NCBI GenBank assembly: GCA_030156535.1
Contig: JASGMJ010000035.1
Location: forward strand, 1 to 35,246
Origin: Candidatus Sumerlaeota bacterium
GTDB lineage: Bacteria; Sumerlaeota; Sumerlaeia; SLMS01; JAHLLQ01
Direction of reading: 5' to 3'
Length of the DNA stretch: 35,246 bases
Under the pieces are notes generated by a model. That model was not told where the DNA came from. It saw only the letters and a program-made list of their open reading frames with translations, and did no database searches. Shown piece by piece: positions 1 to 7,428 of this stretch. A program made the translations under genes and the position numbers. Position 1 is the stretch's first letter, and each line of letters opens with the position of its first letter.

Positions 1-126
1 GAAAACCCCCAGAGAAACCCAAACGTCTGGCTCCTGCCCGCCCTCGATCTCGACCGCTTACTAAAAGCTCGCGCGAAGCGCGCTCTCGACGACGAAGAGT
101 ACCCAAGGGGGTACTATGTTCCTGCT

Positions 127-627
127 TTACCCGAACTCGTAGTAGTCCCGGGCACTCATCCGGTCCTTCAGCCTGCCATAGCCACTGGGCATCCCGACGG
201 AAACCTGCCCTCTGAGGCCCAGCCTGCGCACCGTTTCGTGGCACGCGGCATACAGGGACCGCGCGATGCCCTTGCCGCGAGCCTCCGGGTGCGTCCCGAT
301 GTCAGCACCATAGAGCCAGTCGCCCTCGGGATCGTGCGTCGTCAGCCAGCCTCCCGCCATGATGTCCGCAAACGTGTGGTCGATGTGGTCGAAGTCGAAT
401 CGCAGACGCAGCGTGGTGGTCATGCCGACGACGCGTTTGCCGTCGAGTGCGCAGAACTGTCCCTCGGGGAACAGCTCGACGTGGCGGCGGTAGTGAGGCG
501 CCTTGAAGCGTTCGGCATCGGCGAGCGTCGGAAAGACGGCGCGCTGGAGCTCTTCGAGTTGCCCGGCGTGCTCCGCGCGCGTGGGGGCAATCACGATGCC
601 ATTGCCAAGGCGAAAGGGGAACTCCAT
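127..627 (-). CDS. GNAT-family N-acetyltransferase, probably C-terminally short
   Basis: The 166-residue product has the acetyl-CoA binding signature of GNAT enzymes, which move an acetyl group from acetyl-CoA to an amine. The segment HPEARGKGIARSLY (about residues 111-124) is the family's R/Q-x-x-G-x-G/A loop and following helix, and the preceding strand reads YGADIGTHP. The ATG at 627 was chosen because sequence upstream of it is low-complexity and does not resemble a GNAT start; the ribosome-binding site is weak. The protein stops at RDYYEFG, soon after the fifth strand, whereas GNAT proteins normally continue through strands beta6 and beta7. Frames downstream of the stop do not restore an obvious continuation. 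The substrate cannot be told. It stands alone, reading away from the tRNA genes. Confidence 0.8.
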   Translation of the reverse strand: MEFPFRLGNGIVIAPTRAEHAGQLEELQRAVFPTLADAERFKAPHYRRHVELFPEGQFCALDGKRVVGMTTTLRLRFDFDHIDHTFADIMAGGWLTTHDPEGDWLYGADIGTHPEARGKGIARSLYAACHETVRRLGLRGQVSVGMPSGYGRLKDRMSARDYYEFG

Positions 628-853
628 GGCGGCTCGTCTTTCGCACGGAAGATGAGCAGGGCGATAGGGGTGTCCGGGCGCGGCAGGCAAGACGAAGTCG
701 CGTCGATCATTCAAGAGTTTCGACGCCGGAAACGGAGCGGCGAAAAAATCTCCAAATCGGCCGTTGACAGCACCTCCCACTCGGTCCTAGTTCCTTGCCT
801 CCCTCTCGGCGAGGAGAGGAAGGGCGGAGCCCCAGAAACACGGGTCTCTTCCT

Positions 854-929
854 GCTGGTGTAGCTCAATTGGCAGAGCACCTGATTTGTAATCAGGCGGT
901 TGCGGGTTCGAGTCCCATCACCAGCACCA
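854..929 (+). tRNA. tRNA-Thr (anticodon TGT)
   Basis: A 76-base cloverleaf. The acceptor stem GCTGGTG (854-860) pairs with CACCAGC (919-925), followed by discriminator A926 and an encoded CCA (927-929). The anticodon stem CCTGA/TCAGG encloses the loop TTTGTAA with anticodon TGT, and the T arm carries GGTTCGAGTCC. It lies 23 bases before tRNA-Tyr and is probably co-transcribed with it. Confidence 0.97.
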
Positions 930-952
930 CCTCACCGAATTGCCCAATTTGT

Positions 953-1041
953 GGACGGGTGGCCGAGTGGTTAATGGCAGCAGACTGTAAATCTGCCGGG
1001 TATAACGCCCTACGGTGGTTCGAATCCACCCCCGTCCACCA
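953..1041 (+). tRNA. tRNA-Tyr (anticodon GTA)
   Basis: An 89-base class II tRNA with a long variable arm. The acceptor stem GGACGGG (953-959) pairs with CCCGTCC (1031-1037), followed by A and an encoded CCA. The anticodon stem GCAGA/TCTGC holds the loop CTGTAAA with anticodon GTA. The T arm GGTGGTTCGAATCCACC is intact. The Thr(TGT)-Tyr(GTA) order is the one common in tRNA clusters upstream of tuf, but no Gly or second Thr tRNA and no tuf follow here. Confidence 0.97.
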
Positions 1042-1207
1042 CTTTCTTTCCACACTCCCCTGACTGATCGCCCGCAGAGACACCAAACGGGGCACCAGTG
1101 CGGCTCCGGTAATACTTCACGACGCCGTGCAGGTTGCGGGAGCACGCTTGGAATCCGGGCACGCCGAATCATATCCAAGTGGCCCGGGGATTGCAGGGCA
1201 CGATCTT

Positions 1208-1822
1208 ATGAATGCATGCACGATTCTTCTCTTCGTTCGCTGGCCCGAGCCGGGCCGGGTGAAAACACGCCTGGCAGCAACGATGGGGGCGGAGGAGGCG
1301 TGCCGGGTTTATCGCGCGCTGGCGCAGCAGTGCTTCGCGGCCGCGTGCTCCGTTGCGGGGGCGCGGGTCGTTGTGTGCGGAACGGGGGCAGCGCCCGAAG
1401 CGTTTCGCCACTGGCTGCAGGGTGCTGCGGATTATTGGGAGCAACCCAACGGTGATCTGGGCGCTCGCCTGGAGACGATGTTTCGCCGCGCATTTGATGC
1501 AGGAGCGCAGCGCGTGGCGGCGATCGGATCGGATACACCGGGGTTGGGTGGCGTGGAGATCGCGGCGGCAATGGAGGCGTTGGGAACGTACGATGTGACG
1601 CTGGTACCTGCGGCCGATGGGGGATATGTGTTGATCGGCACGCGGCGTCATCTTCCCGAGTTGTTCGAGGGCATGCCGTGGAGCAGCGACGCGTTGTTGG
1701 CGCGGACGCTTGCGGTCTGTGCCCAGCGTGGCCTCTCAGCCGCGCAAGGTCCGCCGCAAGCCGACATCGACACAGAGGAGGACTGGCGGAACTTTTCCGG
1801 CCGCAACGAGCCTTCGGAGTAA
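1208..1822 (+). CDS. DUF2064 / TIGR04282-like glycosyltransferase
   Basis: The 204-residue protein belongs to the GT-A-fold DUF2064 family, whose TIGR04282 branch is annotated as arsenosugar-biosynthesis glycosyltransferase. Visible signatures are the nucleotide-binding start FVRWPEPGRVKTRLA, the central GSDTPGL motif, the ADGGYVLIG segment and the C-terminal ADIDTEEDW. The ATG at 1208 places the first strand (CTILLFVRWPEPG) directly at the N terminus; an earlier in-frame start would add about 27 residues of unstructured sequence. The donor and acceptor sugars cannot be read from sequence. A TIGR04283-like enzyme, the usual genomic companion of this family, lies about 1.7 kb downstream on the same strand, separated by a pseudopilin gene and a Crp/Fnr gene. 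The gene converges on the pseudopilin gene. Confidence 0.85.
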   Translation: MNACTILLFVRWPEPGRVKTRLAATMGAEEACRVYRALAQQCFAAACSVAGARVVVCGTGAAPEAFRHWLQGAADYWEQPNGDLGARLETMFRRAFDAGAQRVAAIGSDTPGLGGVEIAAAMEALGTYDVTLVPAADGGYVLIGTRRHLPELFEGMPWSSDALLARTLAVCAQRGLSAAQGPPQADIDTEEDWRNFSGRNEPSE

Positions 1823-1843
1823 TCCGAGCGCGCGGAGTTTCGC

Positions 1844-2578
1844 TTAGTTTCCCTGCCCAACGAAGCGGCCGGCGAAGTTCATCCCCGCGCCCCCGGCACG
1901 CCAGACGTTCCCAACGCTGACCGTGCCGTTGGTGGGATCGTAGACAACGTCCAGAAAACCGCCGGGATCCGCGTCCGAATCGGCGATGCGGATTTCGAGA
2001 TCGGACTCCGGTTCAGTCGTTCCGAAACCGGAGAGTTGATCCGGGCCGTTGCTGAAGAGCATCCACCAGGGCGTTTTCACGCCTGGAGAGAGTTTATAGC
2101 CGCCGCTGCCGAAGGCGACGAGCGAGGTGCCCTGGGGCTGGCGGCCCGTGAAGCGGAGAAACTCGGAGAGCACGACGCCGTTGCGTCCATCCGCCGCATC
2201 GTTGAACATCGCGTTGTACTGGATGGTGGAGTCCGTTGGATGGGCCACTTGCGGGTTGTGCATCGGGTCTTGGAAGTTGGCGCTCGAAACGTAGGCGATG
2301 GGCGAGGAGAGAAGCCAGAGGCCGAAGCGCCAGCGGTCGTTCGGATCGACTGTGAGACCAAAGCCGGTCGGGTAGTCGTTGTTGTCCACGCGATAGGCTT
2401 CCAGACCTGTCGCCGTGGTGCGCATGTCGCTTTTGACGCGGGCGACTTTGGCGCGCGTTTGCGCTTCGAGAAAATTGGGGACGGCGATGGCCGCGAGAAT
2501 CGCGATAATGGCCACAACAATCAGCAACTCGATCAGTGTAAAGGCGCGCTGGGAATGCGAGGGGGTTCCTGGGTACAT
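1844..2578 (-). CDS. Type II secretion-like pseudopilin (GspG/PulG type)
   Basis: The 244-residue protein opens with a class III prepilin leader: a short polar head, then RA^FTLIELLIVVAIIAI with Phe at +1 and Glu at +5, cut by prepilin peptidase after Ala12 (position -1 is more often Gly). A 20-residue hydrophobic helix is followed by NFLEAQTRAKVARVKSDM and ALEAYRVDNNDYPTGFG-like features typical of pseudopilins. The C-terminal half is a long, unfamiliar domain ending in a glycine-rich stretch. The ATG at 2578 is supported by an AAGGAG site nine bases upstream. No other secretion or pilus genes are nearby, so this is an orphan pseudopilin, a pattern common in planctomycete-like genomes. It would sit in the inner membrane and assemble into a periplasmic pseudopilus. 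Confidence 0.88.
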   Translation of the reverse strand: MYPGTPSHSQRAFTLIELLIVVAIIAILAAIAVPNFLEAQTRAKVARVKSDMRTTATGLEAYRVDNNDYPTGFGLTVDPNDRWRFGLWLLSSPIAYVSSANFQDPMHNPQVAHPTDSTIQYNAMFNDAADGRNGVVLSEFLRFTGRQPQGTSLVAFGSGGYKLSPGVKTPWWMLFSNGPDQLSGFGTTEPESDLEIRIADSDADPGGFLDVVYDPTNGTVSVGNVWRAGGAGMNFAGRFVGQGN

Positions 2579-2596
2579 CTGCTTGCTCCTTGGTGG

Positions 2597-2611
2597 TCTG
2601 GCGGCGCCAGA
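2597..2611 (-). promoter_or_regulatory. Short hairpin in the pseudopilin 5' leader
   Basis: TCTGGC and GCCAGA form a perfect six-base inverted repeat around three bases, just upstream of the AAGGAG ribosome-binding site of the pseudopilin gene on the minus strand. It could affect mRNA stability or translation, or be chance. Confidence 0.3.
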
Positions 2612-2789
2612 CAGGCAAAACGTTCGCATGGCCTTGACAAGGTGCAGCGTGAAGTTTTTACCACCATTGGAGTTTGAAACCCCATGATTCCACCCGGGGG
2701 GACGAAGCCGCCGCGCCAGCAGGGCTTGCCTCGCTTCGATGGCCGTGAAATGGATTCGCAGCCCCGGGACGGCACAAGAAGGAGAATCC

Positions 2790-3494
2790 ATGAGGCTCAA
2801 TCAAGCAGGCGACAAGCTCTGGCATATCAAGAACTGCCCGCTGTTCTCCGCACTTTCACAGGAGGAAATGAATGCCATCGAATCGGCCTCGCAGATGTAC
2901 ACGATGCCGAAGAATCAACTGGTGCCTCCTCCGCCGGAGGACGAGCCCTCGCTGTTCGTGGTGAAGAAGGGGCACGTGCAGTTGACCTATGTGGACGAGA
3001 ATGGGAGCGAGGCAGTGGTGATCCTGCTGGGCCCGGGCGATGTTTTCGGAAGCCTTGATCCGACGGACGTGAATTTCGGCGAGCACTGCCGAACAGTCAG
3101 TGAAACGTGTCTCTGCCGGATCAGCCGGTCGAAGTTCGAAAACATGCTCCACAAGTATCCCAATCTCGCCTTCCGTCTCACCAAGTTTTCGATGTTGCGG
3201 ATCAATCGTCTTCAGGTGCGACTTGCCGAGATGATGATGCGCCAGGCCAACGAGCGTCTGGCGCTGGTCCTGCTCGATCTCGACAAACAGGTTGGCAGAG
3301 AAGAGCCGGATGGACGGCGCAAGCTGACGCTGGCGCTGACGCACGCGGATCTTTCCAAGCTGATCGGCACGTCGCGGGAAATGGTGACGCTGCTGTTCGC
3401 CAAGTTCCGCAAAGCCGGAATGATTGAAACGGAGAAGGGGTGGATTTATCTGCGCGACGTGGAAGCCCTGAAACGCCTCGCTTCCCGGTCTTGA
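2790..3494 (+). CDS. Crp/Fnr-family transcriptional regulator
   Basis: The 234-residue protein has the two-domain layout of the family. An N-terminal cyclic-nucleotide-binding-like beta barrel (about residues 12-125) includes SLFVVKKGHVQLTYVDENG and VILLGPGDVFGSL. A long dimer helix (about 135-165) leads to a C-terminal winged helix-turn-helix containing THADLSKLIGTSREMVTLLF and a wing ending GWIYLRDVEAL. The phosphate-cassette Arg-Ser pair of cAMP-binding Crp is not evident, and the Cys spacing of an Fnr iron-sulfur cluster is not present, so the signal is unknown. The ATG at 2790 has an AAGGAG site seven bases upstream. It reads divergently from the pseudopilin gene and lies 38 bases before the TIGR04283-like glycosyltransferase gene, so it may be co-transcribed with that gene. 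Confidence 0.92.
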   Translation: MRLNQAGDKLWHIKNCPLFSALSQEEMNAIESASQMYTMPKNQLVPPPPEDEPSLFVVKKGHVQLTYVDENGSEAVVILLGPGDVFGSLDPTDVNFGEHCRTVSETCLCRISRSKFENMLHKYPNLAFRLTKFSMLRINRLQVRLAEMMMRQANERLALVLLDLDKQVGREEPDGRRKLTLALTHADLSKLIGTSREMVTLLFAKFRKAGMIETEKGWIYLRDVEALKRLASRS

Positions 3495-3532
3495 AGCCAG
3501 GTTTCCGCATTTCATCCCGGAACAACACAACA

Positions 3533-4189
3533 ATGAGTGCGCCTCGCATCTCCATCATCATCCCCACGCTGAATGAGGCCGGCACCTTGCGGCGTGCCAT
3601 TGCATCGGCGCGTGCCGAGGAGGCGGACGAGGTGATCGTGGCGGACGGTGGCAGCACCGATGCCACGCGTCGTGTGGCCACGGCAGCAGGCGCACGGGTC
3701 ATCGCGGTTTCGCCGCCCCAGCGCGCGCGCCAGATGAACGCCGGAGCGGCCGCCGCCACGGGAGACCTGCTGGTCTTCCTGCACGCCGACACGATTCTGC
3801 TGCCCGGCTCGCTGGAGGCGTTGCGCGCAACGGCCCGGAACAGCGAGATCGTTGGCGGAGGATTTTGGCGCCGTTATCGAAGCGGGTCCGTTCTGTTGGC
3901 GGTCAGTAGCCTGCTGGGCAACGAACGCGCCCGGCGGCTGGGGTGGTGCTTTGGCGACCAGGCAATCTGGGCACGCCGCGCGGTTTTCCTCCGCTTGGGG
4001 GGCTACCCCGAGAAGCCACTTTTCGAGGATCTGGATTTCACGCGCAAGCTGAGGCGGGTGGGGCGCATCCACCTGATCGTCCCCGGAGTGGAAACGTCTG
4101 CCCGGCGATTTCGCGATGGCACCGTCTCGCGCCTGCTCGGGGACATCCTGCTGACGGTACACCACGTTTGCAGGACTGCGGCGCGTTGA
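3533..4189 (+). CDS. TIGR04283-like family 2 glycosyltransferase
   Basis: The 218-residue GT-A protein starts with the GT2 strand ISIIIPTLNEAGTL. It has the nucleotide-sugar loop VIVADGGSTDATRR, then RARQMNAGAAAATGD and LLVFLHADT with a DxD-like position, and LFEDLDFTRKLRRVG near the end, all matching the TIGR04283 family annotated as arsenosugar-biosynthesis glycosyltransferases. It is cytosolic with no clear membrane segment. The ATG at 3533 is the first codon giving a family-like N terminus, and its ribosome-binding site is weak. It follows the Crp/Fnr gene by 38 bases. Together with the DUF2064 gene at 1208 it probably forms a two-enzyme sugar-transfer pathway. The arsenic link is only a family label: no arsenic methyltransferase or ArsS gene is visible here. 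Confidence 0.88.
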   Translation: MSAPRISIIIPTLNEAGTLRRAIASARAEEADEVIVADGGSTDATRRVATAAGARVIAVSPPQRARQMNAGAAAATGDLLVFLHADTILLPGSLEALRATARNSEIVGGGFWRRYRSGSVLLAVSSLLGNERARRLGWCFGDQAIWARRAVFLRLGGYPEKPLFEDLDFTRKLRRVGRIHLIVPGVETSARRFRDGTVSRLLGDILLTVHHVCRTAAR

Positions 4190-4345
4190 GCCGCTGATGT
4201 GGGCGCGGACGTCGTGCTCCGTCCCCAAATATCGAGACGGCCCAGTGGTGCGGAGGCCGTTTCGGCGAGCGTCTTGGTGAAACGCGAAACAGACCGTCCG
4301 CGCAGGCGTAAGAACCGGCCTGGAAGTGCGGGCAGCAGATGGGCT

Positions 4346-5218
4346 TCACGCGGAGGAAGGGAGGCTCGCGAGCGACTCGTTCCACGGGCGCAAACGAATG
4401 CGTTTTGCGGCAAGTACCGGGCTGGGCTCCTGGCGGATCATGCCGCGCAGGCCGAGAAGGTTCTCGCTGCCAATGGGGAGAGGGAGGCGAAGCGACTCGG
4501 CCAGTCTCAGCAAGGGCATGACGCAGGAGGAAGGCACGGAGACGAAGAGCGGACGAGTCCCGAGACGACGCGCGAGGGCGCGCAGAAAGACGCGCATCGC
4601 GATCGCTTGTGGCTCCGCCACGACGTGCAGGCCCGCTTGGCGCTCCCCGGCCAGCACAAAGAACGCCCCCGCCAAATCATCGAGGTGAACGGTTTGCAGG
4701 GGCTGGCTGCCGCCGTCGAAAAGCGGGACGATCCTCGATGCGCGCAACGTGGCGCTCATCCGCGCGAAAAGCCCGCCACCGCCAAGAATCAACCCGGGCC
4801 GCACGATGAGATCGCGCTCCGCATCCAGACGCGACTCGATGAAGAGCTTGCTGCGGCCGTAGAAACTGAGCGCCCCCGCGTGGGCCGAACACGAGGAGAC
4901 AAACACGAAGTGCGCGCCGGCGCGTCGCGCGTGGCGCAACACCGCCGCTGTTCCATGCATGTTGACGACACGTGCTTCCTGGTGGCCGGCAACGCGTGTC
5001 GTGTACGCCGCGTGAATCACAACGTCCGCGCCCGCGAAGGCAGAGGCGTCGATTCTCTCCGGAAGATCGCACTCAAAGGCCATAATCCGTGCATCGGCAA
5101 AGGGCGATTCGGCCGGACGGCGCATCAATGCGCGCACCGCCCACCCGCCGGCGGCAAAGCGTTCGCACAGCGCCCGCCCCAGAAAACCCGATGCTCCGGT
5201 GATGACGACGGTGCTCAT
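4346..5218 (-). CDS. NAD(P)-dependent epimerase/dehydratase (extended SDR)
   Basis: The 290-residue protein is an extended short-chain dehydrogenase/reductase. It has the Rossmann motif VVITGASGFLGRALCE (GxxGxxG, residues 4-19), the ADVVIHAAYTT strand, a catalytic serine region FVFVSSCSAHAG, and the active-site pair in SFYGRSKLFIE (YxxxK). RPGLILGGGG and TVHLDDLAGAFF are also family-typical. Such enzymes act on nucleotide sugars, steroids or other hydroxy/keto substrates; this one is not assignable further. Its ATG overlaps the stop of the upstream GMC oxidoreductase gene in ATGA (5215-5218), so the two are translationally coupled and it is the last gene of a three-gene set. Confidence 0.9.
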   Translation of the reverse strand: MSTVVITGASGFLGRALCERFAAGGWAVRALMRRPAESPFADARIMAFECDLPERIDASAFAGADVVIHAAYTTRVAGHQEARVVNMHGTAAVLRHARRAGAHFVFVSSCSAHAGALSFYGRSKLFIESRLDAERDLIVRPGLILGGGGLFARMSATLRASRIVPLFDGGSQPLQTVHLDDLAGAFFVLAGERQAGLHVVAEPQAIAMRVFLRALARRLGTRPLFVSVPSSCVMPLLRLAESLRLPLPIGSENLLGLRGMIRQEPSPVLAAKRIRLRPWNESLASLPSSA

Positions 5219-6837
5219 CTCAGCGACCTCGCAACGGCCCCGCCCACGCGGTCGGCGTTGGCCATCAGCGTGAACGTCAGCCCCTTTGCCGGGAGATGCG
5301 GAAACGTGGAGCCATCGGCGAGGAACACCGACTTCGTCGCGCGCAGAAGCCCCTCGGGCGTGCAGGTCGCCGCGCCGCCACGCTCGCACATGGGGAACGT
5401 CCCGGCGTAGTGGATGCTCGATCCGGGTCCGGGGCGAACGGCGCCGACAGGGAGGCAGCCGAGTTGCAGCAGGAAGCGGCGGATGCGCGCTTCGTGGCGT
5501 TGCTGCGCGCGTTCGGCGGAGGCGGTTGGCTGCCAATGCACTTCGAGCGCCACGGAGTCGCCGCTGGCTTTGCGCGCAACGACGTACTTGCCCGGATGCG
5601 GGCGGTCCTCGTGATGCACGCCCAGGATAACGAAGGATTCGGAAAGCTCGCGCAGCACACCGATGGAATCGCGCACGCCGAGAAAGGCTTCCTTCACCAG
5701 CTTGAAGAGAAGCAGCGAGCGGTAGGAGTAGAGTTGCGGGCTGAGCAGGTGGCGCCGCGTGCCATCGGGATCGTGGATCATCTGCAACTGCGAGAGGCTG
5801 TGGCGCCGATTCGCCGCGGGCGCGCCGATGCGGTTGAAGTTCAGCGCCGGGAAGTACGTGTACGGATTGCACAGCAACGGCAAGCGCCGCCCATCCCATC
5901 CGAGCGAAGCGGCAACGAGGCGTGCGGTGCCAAACACGCCCGCGGCCAGGATCAGGCGCTGGCCGTCAATGACAACGCGCTCGCCCGTCGCGATCTCCGT
6001 GCAATGCAGGCGAACCGTTCCGGCGCGTTCGTCTTCTTCGAAGGATCCGGCAAGGCAGCCCATCATCAGGACGAACTGATCGGGGAAGCGCCGCTGGAGT
6101 TCCTCGATCGTGTAGCGCGGGCGATAGACGGCGCGCTCGTGATCGCTCCAGAAATCCATGTCGTGATAGCGGGCCGGGCCACGCCCGGCATGGCGCACCG
6201 TGCAGAACGCCAGACGCGCGCGGCCCACATGCAGGCCCGCGCGGGCGAAGGCTTCGCTGCGGCGCCGATAGCGTTTCAGAATCGAGGCGGCGTTGGAGTC
6301 GAGGCGCGCGGGCGGAAGCATTCCGTTCACCGGGCCCATGAACGGTGCGAGCGCATCGTGCGCGTCGCCGCAGACGCCAATGCGCGCTGCCACGCGGTCG
6401 TAGTGCGGCTGGAGGTCAGCGCGTGAGAGGGGAAAGCCCTGGAGGTCGTCGTCGATGAACGGAAGGGACGCTGCGCCCCAGCCCGCCGCGAGGCCACCGA
6501 GCGCCAGGCTCGTCATCGCCGCAAACTCCCCGGACAAGACGGGAGCAAGGCGGTCGGCCAGACGGGTGATGAACTGGCGCGGAGGAGTGAGTTGCGCACC
6601 GACGCGCACGGGGCCGAAAGGCACGCCCTCGAAATCGTCGCCGAGAAAATACCGATGTTGCCCGGGATCCGTGCGGCGGAGGGTGAGGAAGTCCTTCGCC
6701 GGAATCAGGGGAGCATAGTGCGCGTCCTTCTCCCCTGCATCGACGAGAACCACGCGGCGGCCGGCTTCGAGCAGCGCCTGCGCGGCGTGCACGCCGCTCG
6801 CCCCCGAGCCGACGACGATGACCTCGGCCGGAATCAT
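5215..6837 (-). CDS. GMC-family FAD-dependent oxidoreductase
   Basis: The 540-residue flavoprotein has an N-terminal FAD-binding fold VIVVGSGASGVHAAQALLEA (GxGxxG) ending in VVLVDAG. A central segment LALGGLAAGWGAAS corresponds to the GMC glycine-rich region. The C-terminal active-site and FAD region includes SIHYAGTFPM, with the expected histidine, and FLADGSTFPHLPAKGLTFT. GMC enzymes oxidise alcohols, sugars or sterols using FAD. No signal peptide or Tat motif is visible, so it is predicted cytosolic. The start at 6837 lies at the N-terminal nucleotide-binding strand and overlaps the preceding small gene by ATGA; its own stop overlaps the SDR start the same way. The substrate is unknown; an alcohol-to-carbonyl step followed by SDR chemistry is an inference from gene order. 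Confidence 0.92.
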   Translation of the reverse strand: MIPAEVIVVGSGASGVHAAQALLEAGRRVVLVDAGEKDAHYAPLIPAKDFLTLRRTDPGQHRYFLGDDFEGVPFGPVRVGAQLTPPRQFITRLADRLAPVLSGEFAAMTSLALGGLAAGWGAASLPFIDDDLQGFPLSRADLQPHYDRVAARIGVCGDAHDALAPFMGPVNGMLPPARLDSNAASILKRYRRRSEAFARAGLHVGRARLAFCTVRHAGRGPARYHDMDFWSDHERAVYRPRYTIEELQRRFPDQFVLMMGCLAGSFEEDERAGTVRLHCTEIATGERVVIDGQRLILAAGVFGTARLVAASLGWDGRRLPLLCNPYTYFPALNFNRIGAPAANRRHSLSQLQMIHDPDGTRRHLLSPQLYSYRSLLLFKLVKEAFLGVRDSIGVLRELSESFVILGVHHEDRPHPGKYVVARKASGDSVALEVHWQPTASAERAQQRHEARIRRFLLQLGCLPVGAVRPGPGSSIHYAGTFPMCERGGAATCTPEGLLRATKSVFLADGSTFPHLPAKGLTFTLMANADRVGGAVARSLR

Positions 6838-7238
6838 GGGCCCGCTCCTTCCCGGACGGCGAGAAGCAGCACGGCACCGGCGAGGGCCTTGGCCGCCGCG
6901 AAGACCCCGCGCAGCGGCAGGGCGAGCAGCAGCTTGGGCCACGTCAGCGTGCGCGGCAGGAAGACGTCCGCGTACTCGGGAGAGGCTTCGAGGATCGCCG
7001 TCAGGAGCAGGAGGCGCTGGCGCAGGGGATCCTCGCGCCGCCGCAGGGCGCACCCGGCATCGAGCAGCGGAAGCAGAGCCGGGCGCCGCAATGCAAGCCG
7101 CAGCGCCGCCGAATGGGCCGCCGGATCGCCGAACAGCGCCCGGCACCCGGACTCGTAACGCGCGCGAAACCGTGCAGGCGGCACGGAACCGATGAGGTAG
7201 CGGGCGAGCAGGGCGAATTCGCGATCGTTGGCGGACAC
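6834..7238 (-). CDS. Small uncharacterised protein leading the GMC/SDR operon
   Basis: A 134-residue protein I do not recognise. It is helical and rich in Leu, Ala and Arg. The start is soluble (MSANDREFALLARYLIG) and the C-terminal third (about 100-128) is hydrophobic around a few basic residues, suggesting peripheral or single-pass membrane contact. It is the first gene of the minus-strand trio and overlaps the GMC gene by ATGA. A small partner subunit encoded next to a GMC enzyme recalls gluconate 2-dehydrogenase subunit 3, but no Tat leader is seen and I cannot claim homology. Coupling suggests it acts with the flavoprotein, perhaps as a membrane anchor or chaperone. Confidence 0.7.
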   Translation of the reverse strand: MSANDREFALLARYLIGSVPPARFRARYESGCRALFGDPAAHSAALRLALRRPALLPLLDAGCALRRREDPLRQRLLLLTAILEASPEYADVFLPRTLTWPKLLLALPLRGVFAAAKALAGAVLLLAVREGAGP

Positions 7239-7428
7239 GGGATGCTCCCGGCGGAGTCAGCGTACGCCGCCATTCGCCTCCCCCGGGGCGAGAGGCTCAA
7301 GGAGAGAGCGGCGCGGTTCGTTGCTCGTGCTTCGTGGGACGCGGGCGGAATGGAGCAGGAACTGAGAACTGAGCACTCCCCCGCATCGTCATTGCTTTGC
7401 GCCCCGGGCTGCTTCTACCCTGCCGCCG

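Noticed and set aside
1..126. Plus-strand open frame from the left edge with protein-like residues (such as DDEEYPRGYY)
   Set aside because: It runs on into sequence antisense to the GNAT gene without a stop and shows no codon bias; too short to support as the end of a gene.
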